This document shows positions 1 to 4,130 of a stretch of DNA of 7,661 nt, one piece after another; positions within the stretch are counted from its first letter, which is position 1, and the number at the start of each line of letters is the position of its first letter. Source of the DNA: Bradyrhizobium sp. (GTDB lineage Bacteria; Pseudomonadota; Alphaproteobacteria; Rhizobiales; Xanthobacteraceae); contig JACDAG010000995.1 in NCBI GenBank assembly GCA_013695565.1, forward strand, positions 1 through 7,661, given 5' to 3'. The notes under the pieces were generated by a model. The model was given only the letters and a program-made list of their open reading frames with translations. It ran no database searches and was not told the origin of the DNA. The position numbers and the translations under genes were made by a program.

Positions 1-68
1 ACGCACTGTTGACCAGCGTCAACGAATGCCTCACCAAACAGGGACAGTCCGCGCGGCTCTCGAAATGA
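1..68 (+). CDS. C-terminal tail of an upstream gene (5' truncated)
   Basis: Reading from position 3, the frame is open to a TGA at 66-68 and encodes ALLTSVNECLTKQGQSARLSK. About three quarters of its codons end in G or C, as in the genes of this window. The competing frame from position 2 (stop TAA at 83-85) has much weaker third-position bias. The peptide looks like an amphipathic closing helix, of the kind that ends CheY-like receiver domains after the conserved K-P, but 21 residues cannot establish that. If it is a response regulator, it would be co-oriented with the histidine kinase that starts 25 bp downstream, which is a plausible two-gene operon. The choice of frame is an inference; the function is a guess. 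Confidence 0.4.
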   Translation, partial: ALLTSVNECLTKQGQSARLSK

Positions 69-93
69 TGAAAGAGATGAAATAAAAGCGTCA

Positions 94-2328
94 ATGCCCT
101 CGCAGCGTATCATCCTTGGAATTGGCCTCGCGATCCTCCTCGTTATCGGCGCTGCCTCGATCGGTCTCGACCTCAAGTCGCGCGCCGACACGGCTTCGGT
201 CGACCACGCGCTCGAGGTGCTGAAGAGGATTTCGGATATCCGCCCGCTGCTTCGCCGCGCCGAAAGTGCCGCGCGCGGCTTCGCGCTGACTGGCAACCCG
301 GATTTCGTCAAGGAATACAACGAATCCAGCAACGCCATCCTGCCGGCCTTCGACGACCTGATCAGGACGGTGGAAGGTAACCCCGGCGAAACCCAGTTGC
401 TCGAACAGGCGAAGGCGCTGGTGGCCCGCCAGATTGCGACCGGCGGCGAGTTGATCAAGCTCAAGAACGCGGGCGACCAGGCGGGAATAGAAGCGCTGTT
501 GGCCAACGCCGAGGACGGCACCGCGACGGAGACGATCGCCACCAATTTTGCCAAGACCGTCGCCGAGGAGCGAAGTCGGCTGACGCGGCGACGCGCCCGG
601 TCCGACACCAATGGAACTTTCCTGCTGGCGATTGATCTGGCCGGGGTGGCACTGATCCTGGTACTGGCGACCGTCCTCACACTGTCGACGCGCCGGTCAA
701 GCCGCGAGTTGCAAGAATCTCTCACGGCAACCAAAGCCACCAACGAGGCGCTGGAGGCCGCGGTCGCCGAGCGGACCGAGCATCTGGTCAAGGCCCATGA
801 AGATCTCCGGCATTCCACCGCGGTCATCCAGAACACCTTCAACAGCGTGGCCGAAGGCGTGCTCGTGCTGGACGCCCGCGGCAACGTGCTGTTCTCCAAC
901 GCCGCCGCGCGGAAACTGCTTGGCCACCAGGACGGTGTGTCGGTCCGCGACATCCAGAAACTCAGCATCGGCTACCGTGCCGACGGCGTCACCAGGCTGA
1001 CGGGCCGCGAAATGCCGTCGGCGCAGGTGTTGCGCGGCGAGCCGTTCGACGAGCAGGAAATCGTGCTGCGCCCGACCGACGGCAGCACGGCGCAGCATCT
1101 CGTGGTCTCCGGCCGCCCGCTGCGCGACGGATCGGGCGCCATCAGCGGCGCGGCGCTGGTCTACCACGACGTCACCGCCTGGCGCGAAACCGAACGCAAG
1201 CTGCAGCAATCGCAAAAGCTCGACGCTATCGGCAAACTCACCGGCGGCGTCGCGCATGATTTTAACAACATGCTGACCGTGATCACCGGCACCACCGAAA
1301 CGCTGGTCGCGGGCCTTAGCGATCACCCGACGCTGCAGAAGACCGCCGAACTGATCGACGTCGCGGCGGAACGCTGCAGCGAACTGATCCAGCATCTTCT
1401 GGCCTTCGCCCGCCGCCAGCCGCTGCATCCGCGCAATGTCGACATCAACGGCACGGTGCTCGACATCGCCAAGCTGCTGCGCCCTACCCTCGGCGAGCAG
1501 ATCGAGATCGACTCGATCCTCGAGCAGGAAGTCGCGGCCGCCCATATCGACGCCTCGCAGCTCGCCAACTCGCTGCTCAACATGGCGATCAACGCCCGCG
1601 ACGCCATGCCCGACGGCGGCAAGCTGTTGCTGGAGACCCGCAACGTCGTGCTCGACGAGGCCTATGCGCAGGCCAACCCCGACGTGATGCCCGGCCCCTA
1701 CGTGATGCTGGCGGTCAGCGACACCGGCACCGGCATGTCCAAGGAGGTGCAGGACAAGGTATTCGAGCCGTTCTTCACCACCAAGGAAGTCGGCAAGGGT
1801 TCCGGGCTCGGCATGAGCATGGTCTACGGCTTCGTCAAACAATCCGGCGGCCATGTCCGGATCTACAGCGAGGAAGGCCACGGCACCACGATCAAGCTCT
1901 ATCTGCCGCCGGCGCGCGGGCAGGCCACGACGGCGGTCGCCGCAGCGGCGCCACTGGCCGGCGGCACCGAAACCATCCTGGTGGTGGAAGACGATGAGCT
2001 GGTGCGCACCTTCGTCACCACGCAATTGCAGAGCCTCGGCTATCAGACCCTCGATACGTCAGACGGCCCGTCGGCGCTGCAGGCGGTGAAAAACGGCCTG
2101 GCGTTCGATCTGCTGTTTACCGACGTGATCCTGCCCAACGGCATGGCCGGCCGGCAGCTCGCCGACGAGGTCGCCAAACAGCGGCCCGGTATAAAGGTGT
2201 TGTATACCTCGGGATATACCGACAACGCGATCGTGCACCAGGGCCGGCTCGACCCCGGCGTGCTGCTGCTGGGCAAACCGTATCGCAAGTCGCAGCTGGC
2301 CAAGATGATCCGGCAGGCGCTGGGTTGA
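94..2328 (+). CDS. CHASE3-PAS hybrid sensor histidine kinase with C-terminal receiver domain
   Basis: This 744-residue inner-membrane hybrid sensor kinase should autophosphorylate on His and pass the phosphate to its own receiver. Order of parts: TM helix 1 (about 6-25); a periplasmic helical CHASE3-like domain (about 30-170, with RRAESAARGFALTGNPDF typical of the family); TM helix 2 (about 175-197); a coiled linker (about 203-240); a PAS domain (about 243-365); a HisKA dimerisation domain with the H-box GGVAHDFNN (phospho-acceptor His388); and an HATPase_c domain with N-box N496/N500, G1 box DTGTGM from D543 and G2 box GLGM at 571-574. The receiver starts near 629, with acidic pocket E632/D633/D634, acceptor Asp677, Thr705 and Lys728-Pro729. 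All catalytic residues are present, so it should be active. ATG 94 is the only usual start codon after the in-frame stop at 10-12; the purine-rich stretch at 71-80 is only a weak ribosome-binding site. The signal sensed cannot be read from the sequence. No separate output regulator is visible unless the gene ending at 68 is one. Confidence 0.95.
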   Translation: MPSQRIILGIGLAILLVIGAASIGLDLKSRADTASVDHALEVLKRISDIRPLLRRAESAARGFALTGNPDFVKEYNESSNAILPAFDDLIRTVEGNPGETQLLEQAKALVARQIATGGELIKLKNAGDQAGIEALLANAEDGTATETIATNFAKTVAEERSRLTRRRARSDTNGTFLLAIDLAGVALILVLATVLTLSTRRSSRELQESLTATKATNEALEAAVAERTEHLVKAHEDLRHSTAVIQNTFNSVAEGVLVLDARGNVLFSNAAARKLLGHQDGVSVRDIQKLSIGYRADGVTRLTGREMPSAQVLRGEPFDEQEIVLRPTDGSTAQHLVVSGRPLRDGSGAISGAALVYHDVTAWRETERKLQQSQKLDAIGKLTGGVAHDFNNMLTVITGTTETLVAGLSDHPTLQKTAELIDVAAERCSELIQHLLAFARRQPLHPRNVDINGTVLDIAKLLRPTLGEQIEIDSILEQEVAAAHIDASQLANSLLNMAINARDAMPDGGKLLLETRNVVLDEAYAQANPDVMPGPYVMLAVSDTGTGMSKEVQDKVFEPFFTTKEVGKGSGLGMSMVYGFVKQSGGHVRIYSEEGHGTTIKLYLPPARGQATTAVAAAAPLAGGTETILVVEDDELVRTFVTTQLQSLGYQTLDTSDGPSALQAVKNGLAFDLLFTDVILPNGMAGRQLADEVAKQRPGIKVLYTSGYTDNAIVHQGRLDPGVLLLGKPYRKSQLAKMIRQALG

Positions 2329-2363
2329 GCTAGACAAAAAATATCGAAAACAACCCCATGCAA

Positions 2364-2390
2364 AGTAAAGGTGCAATATTACCTTTCACT
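2364..2390 (-). terminator. Weak hairpin between convergent genes, possible eamA terminator
   Basis: AGT-AAAGGT (2364-2372) can pair with ACCTTT-C-ACT (2381-2390) around an 8-nt loop, with one bulged base. The stem is AT-rich. Read on the minus strand it starts within the transporter's stop codon and leads into a U-rich stretch that includes six U residues at 2340-2335. On the plus strand no T-tract follows. It may help end transcription of the transporter gene, but it is much weaker than a textbook intrinsic terminator. No better signal is visible in the 60 bp between the two stop codons. Confidence 0.3.
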
Positions 2391-3288
2391 AAGACCTTGT
2401 CGCCAATACCACACCCGCCAGCGTAAACAGCAGCGCCACGATCTGGATCGGCCCCAAAGGCTCGTGCAGCGCGATGGCCGAGGCCACCACGCCGATCACG
2501 GGCACCGCCATGGTGCCAATCGCGGCGACCGAGGCCGGCAGCCGCGACAGTGCTGCAAACCAGCTGACATAGGCGATGCAGAACTGGATCAAGGTGGAAT
2601 AGATCAGGAGCCACCAGCCGATCTGGCTGACATTGCCGAGATGCGTGGTCTCGATCGCGAGGCCGACGATCGCCACCGGAAAACAACCGAGCCCGATCTG
2701 CCAGGCGGCGGCCGGGATCGGCGCCATATCGAGCGGCAGCTTCTTGGCCAGCACGGTGCCGAGCGCAAAGCCGATCGAGCCGCACAACGCCATGATGATC
2801 CCCGGCAGCTTGGCCGCCGATGCGGTCACGCCGTTGCCGCCCATGATCGCGGCCAGGCCCGCAAACGCCATCAGCAGCGAGACCGAGCGCAACCAGGTCG
2901 GCCGCTCGCCCAGCACCGGCCAGGCTAACAGCGAGGCCCAGACCGGCATGGTGTAGGCGATCAGGGCGGTCTCGCTGGCCGGCAGCCACAGTAGCGCCAG
3001 CCCCATCAGCACCATCCAGCCGGTGACGTTGAGCAGCGCCGCCAGCATCAGCCGCGGCCACAGCGCCCGGTCGACCCGCAGGTTCTGCCCCCGCAGCAGC
3101 GCCAGCGTCGCCAGCAGCAAGGCCCCGATCACGCCGGTGACGCCGCGCAAGGTCAGCGGCGGCAGTTCTCCGAGCAGGAATTTGGTCACGGGCCAATTGA
3201 AGCCCCAGCCCACCGACGTGATGGCGAGGAACATGAGCCCGGCGGGTGCGATACGCGCACGCGCGGCTGATGGCGCAGGGTCTGTCAC
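2389..3288 (-). CDS. EamA/DMT-family transporter (RhaT/YdcZ-like drug/metabolite exporter)
   Basis: This 299-residue protein is very hydrophobic, with about ten predicted membrane helices and the two-fold repeat of the EamA family. Repeat 1 covers about residues 17-150 and ends with the characteristic PVLGERPTWLR segment (LGER at 126-129) before a helix. Repeat 2 covers about 160-297 with the matching segment LHEPLGPIQ (274-282). The N-terminal SVGWGFNWPVTKF motif and the length (family usually 280-310) fit a complete inner-membrane carrier. Family members export amino acids, nucleosides or other small metabolites; the substrate cannot be told from sequence. The start is GTG at 3288. An ATG at residue 19 (3234) is possible, but it would cut into the first helix, and neither start has a strong Shine-Dalgarno sequence. 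The gene converges on the histidine kinase gene and appears to be transcribed alone. No promoter upstream of it is convincing. Confidence 0.92.
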   Translation of the reverse strand: MTDPAPSAARARIAPAGLMFLAITSVGWGFNWPVTKFLLGELPPLTLRGVTGVIGALLLATLALLRGQNLRVDRALWPRLMLAALLNVTGWMVLMGLALLWLPASETALIAYTMPVWASLLAWPVLGERPTWLRSVSLLMAFAGLAAIMGGNGVTASAAKLPGIIMALCGSIGFALGTVLAKKLPLDMAPIPAAAWQIGLGCFPVAIVGLAIETTHLGNVSQIGWWLLIYSTLIQFCIAYVSWFAALSRLPASVAAIGTMAVPVIGVVASAIALHEPLGPIQIVALLFTLAGVVLATRS

Positions 3289-3619
3289 GAGGCTACCGGC
3301 AAGAACCGAAAAGAAGCGGAATAGAGAATCGCCGAGGGAATCAGCGAGGGGTTTCGGCGGCGACTTTGGCTCTTATCGGCGGCCACGACCACGGGGCCCG
3401 CCGGCATGCCAGCCCGGAGTTATCCGTAGCCTTACGTGAGTCTCCAAAGTGCAATCCCGGAAGACCCGGAAGACGCGAATAAATACTTGCCCTGTGAACA
3501 GCGGGCGCAGGTCAAAAATCAATCCCATCAAACAATTTTTTTACTTGGGAATCTCTGAGGACTCACTGATACTTGTGCCGATCACAGGCGCGGGAACACC
3601 CCCTGTTATCCCCCTCTAT
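3289..3619. other. Intergenic region, upstream half of the eamA-nrdJ gap
   Basis: No convincing gene lies here. Positions 3289-3470 are GC-rich and should contain the 5' region of the divergently placed transporter gene, but no clear -35/-10 pair was found on the minus strand. A tandem 9-bp duplication sits at 3456-3473. From about 3474 the composition becomes AT-richer, with a run of eight T at 3534-3541. That run has no GC hairpin immediately before it on the plus strand, so I do not call it a terminator. A small imperfect inverted repeat (GCCCTGT against ACAGCGGGC) occupies 3489-3506. Short open frames here have poor codon bias and no recognisable product. Confidence 0.6.
3456..3473. repeat. 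Tandem 9-bp direct repeat
   Basis: The nonamer CCCGGAAGA occurs twice back to back (3456-3464 and 3465-3473) with no mismatch, followed by CGCG. It lies in the gap between the two divergent genes, outside any coding sequence. It could be a slippage duplication or a tandem protein-binding site; two copies are too few to decide. Confidence 0.6.
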
Positions 3620-3635
3620 CCACCATATTTAGTAT
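3620..3635 (+). promoter_or_regulatory. Candidate NrdR box
   Basis: CCACCATATTTAGTAT matches the published NrdR-box consensus acaCwAtATaTwGtgt (recalled, not searched) at 12 of 16 positions, including the invariant outer C and G and the central AT. NrdR is the ATP/dATP-sensing zinc-finger/ATP-cone repressor of ribonucleotide reductase genes, so a site upstream of nrdJ makes biological sense. NrdR boxes usually come in pairs about 31-32 bp apart; a clear second box is not visible at that spacing on either side. The site lies about 25 bp upstream of a possible -35 element and about 495 bp before the nrdJ start, which is far for direct control unless the leader is long. Confidence 0.35.
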
Positions 3636-3660
3636 TTGATAAGGGAACTCGTACTAGTCC

Positions 3661-3689
3661 TTGACGGGTGCAACGGACTTGGCCTAGCT
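3661..3689 (+). promoter_or_regulatory. nrdJ: Candidate sigma70-type promoter for nrdJ
   Basis: TTGACG (3661-3666) is a good -35 element. A 17-bp spacer leads to CTAGCT (3684-3689), a poor -10, although alphaproteobacterial -10 elements are often degenerate. Transcription would start near 3696 and give nrdJ a leader of about 435 nt. The candidate NrdR box lies just upstream. The -35 match and the spacing are observed; promoter activity is inferred. Confidence 0.25.
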
Positions 3690-3790
3690 TTCTTCCTGTT
3701 CGGCGCGAGTGTGTTTTGGGTCCCCGCCGGTCATCCCAAAAGGGTTCCGAAATGACCACTCCGTCCGCCGGTTGAGGCCGCGGGCGAGGA

Positions 3791-3808
3791 CTTTTTGCCT
3801 CCAAAAAG
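3791..3808. repeat. Perfect 7-bp inverted repeat in the nrdJ leader
   Basis: CTTTTTG (3791-3797) and CAAAAAG (3802-3808) are perfect inverse complements around a CCTC loop, giving a small AT-rich hairpin on either strand. A second nested repeat lies just upstream: GGTCAT (3729-3734) pairs with ATGACC (3752-3757) around an inner CCC-AAAA-GGG hairpin. Both fall inside the presumed nrdJ leader. No function can be assigned. Confidence 0.5.
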
Positions 3809-3825
3809 GGGCAGTTCGGGGCGCG

Positions 3826-3848
3826 AAAAAAAGGGCCGGAATAGGCCC
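3826..3848 (-). terminator. Intrinsic terminator on the minus strand
   Basis: Read on the minus strand, GGGCC (3848-3844), a 6-nt loop and GGCCC (3837-3833) form an all-GC five-base-pair stem followed directly by seven U residues (3832-3826). This is the best hairpin-plus-U-tract in the window. No annotated minus-strand gene lies upstream of it, because the region to its right is nrdJ on the opposite strand. It therefore either ends a non-coding minus-strand transcript or protects the transporter gene from antisense read-through. The short stem makes its strength uncertain. Confidence 0.5.
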
Positions 3849-3896
3849 AGAGTTGACGCGGCAAGTGAAGCGTTGGGGCGTTGAATTGCATGACCT

Positions 3897-3920
3897 GGAA
3901 GGCCCGGTTGGGACCCCTCC
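3897..3920 (-). repeat. Bulged hairpin favouring the minus strand
   Basis: On the minus strand GGAGGG (3920-3915) pairs with CCUUCC (3902-3897), including one G-U wobble. After a 2-nt GU bulge (3914-3913), CCC (3912-3910) pairs with GGG (3905-3903) around an AACC tetraloop. The plus-strand version has an A-C mismatch at 3900/3917. That asymmetry is the main sequence reason to think the structured RNA is read from the minus strand. Confidence 0.55.
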
Positions 3921-3935
3921 AGCGACTGCCAGCGA

Positions 3936-3961
3936 CAAGATCGATGCGAGCATCGATCTTG
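3936..3961. repeat. Perfect 11-bp inverted repeat (stable hairpin)
   Basis: CAAGATCGATG (3936-3946) and CATCGATCTTG (3951-3961) are perfect inverse complements around a 4-nt CGAG loop, the longest perfect stem seen in the window. No T-tract follows on either strand, so it is not an intrinsic terminator by itself. It could be a structural domain of an RNA or a dyad operator. It lies 170 bp before the nrdJ start and inside the candidate minus-strand RNA. Confidence 0.8.
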
Positions 3962-4029
3962 CGGCCAGAGAGACAGACCGGGTTCACCGGTTGAGCTGCG
4001 GATCGAGCGATCAGGGGTGCCAAGGCTAT

Positions 4030-4057
4030 TTTATAGTCCCGACGCAGCCAAGGTCCG
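4030..4057 (-). promoter_or_regulatory. Candidate minus-strand promoter for the putative small RNA
   Basis: On the minus strand TATAAA (4035-4030) is a strong -10 match, with a 16-bp spacer to CGGACC (4057-4052), which keeps only the GAC core of the -35 consensus. The surrounding CTATTTTATAG (4026-4036) is itself a small dyad and one of the few AT-rich spots in this GC-rich stretch. The -10 match is clear; the -35 is weak, so promoter activity is uncertain. Confidence 0.3.
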
Positions 4058-4060
4058 GGA

Positions 4061-4104
4061 GGTCCGCTCAAGGATAACATTCCGGAACCCGCAACAGGCG
4101 GACC
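4061..4104 (+). promoter_or_regulatory. nrdJ: Possible stem in the nrdJ 5' leader near the ribosome-binding region
   Basis: GGTCCGC (4061-4067) can pair with GCGGACC (4098-4104) over seven GC-rich base pairs, enclosing a TTCCGGAA palindrome (4080-4087). An overlapping GACCGGTC palindrome (4101-4108) offers an alternative fold. The elements end about 25 nt before the nrdJ ATG, next to the purine-rich AAGAAGACGGGG (4111-4122), the only plausible and rather weak Shine-Dalgarno region. Competing folds here could affect translation, but this rests on pairing alone. Confidence 0.25.
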
Positions 4105-4130
4105 GGTCAGAAGAAGACGGGGCACGACCA

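Larger units (their letters stand above)
3826..4023 (-). ncRNA. Candidate minus-strand small RNA (~200 nt), antisense to the nrdJ leader
   Basis: This is an inferred gene. On the minus strand a TATAAA element (4035-4030) would place a start near 4023. The transcript would then carry, in order, a hairpin ACCGG/CCGGT (3991-3977), a perfect 11-bp hairpin (3961-3936), a bulged 9-bp hairpin (3920-3897), a C-rich single-stranded stretch (about 3893-3850) and an intrinsic terminator (3848-3826). The 3920-3897 hairpin is strand-specific: the minus strand pairs 3917 with 3900 as G-U, whereas the plus strand has an A-C mismatch there. I do not recognise it as 6S, tmRNA, RNase P RNA, SRP RNA or a known riboswitch. 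If nrdJ is transcribed from about 3696, the two RNAs would be fully complementary over this interval. The structure could instead belong to the nrdJ leader, or be incidental. Confidence 0.35.

Noticed and set aside
697..2025. A 442-codon open frame on the minus strand opposite the histidine kinase gene
   Set aside because: It is the mirror of a GC-rich coding sequence. The product is low-complexity, rich in G, A, R, D and H, with no recognisable domain, whereas the plus strand encodes a complete kinase with every motif.
3451..3510. Cobalamin riboswitch suggested by GTGCAATCCCGG and nearby CTGTGAACAG
   Set aside because: The resemblance to a B12-riboswitch core segment is short. The B12 box and the other conserved blocks could not be found at suitable distances.
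3489..3541. Plus-strand terminator made of the 3489-3506 inverted repeat and the T8 run
   Set aside because: The T-run starts almost 30 nt after the stem, and the stem needs bulges, so the arrangement is not that of an intrinsic terminator.
3604..3625. DnaA boxes (TTATCCCCC and CTATCCACC)
   Set aside because: They match the DnaA consensus at only about 6-7 of 9 positions and do not form a cluster typical of an origin.
3709..4077. A 122-codon plus-strand open frame (GTG start) ending 53 bp before nrdJ
   Set aside because: Codon use lacks the strong G/C third-position bias of the real genes and includes rare AGG, ATA and AGA codons. No ribosome-binding site or recognisable family is visible, and it crosses several RNA-like hairpins.
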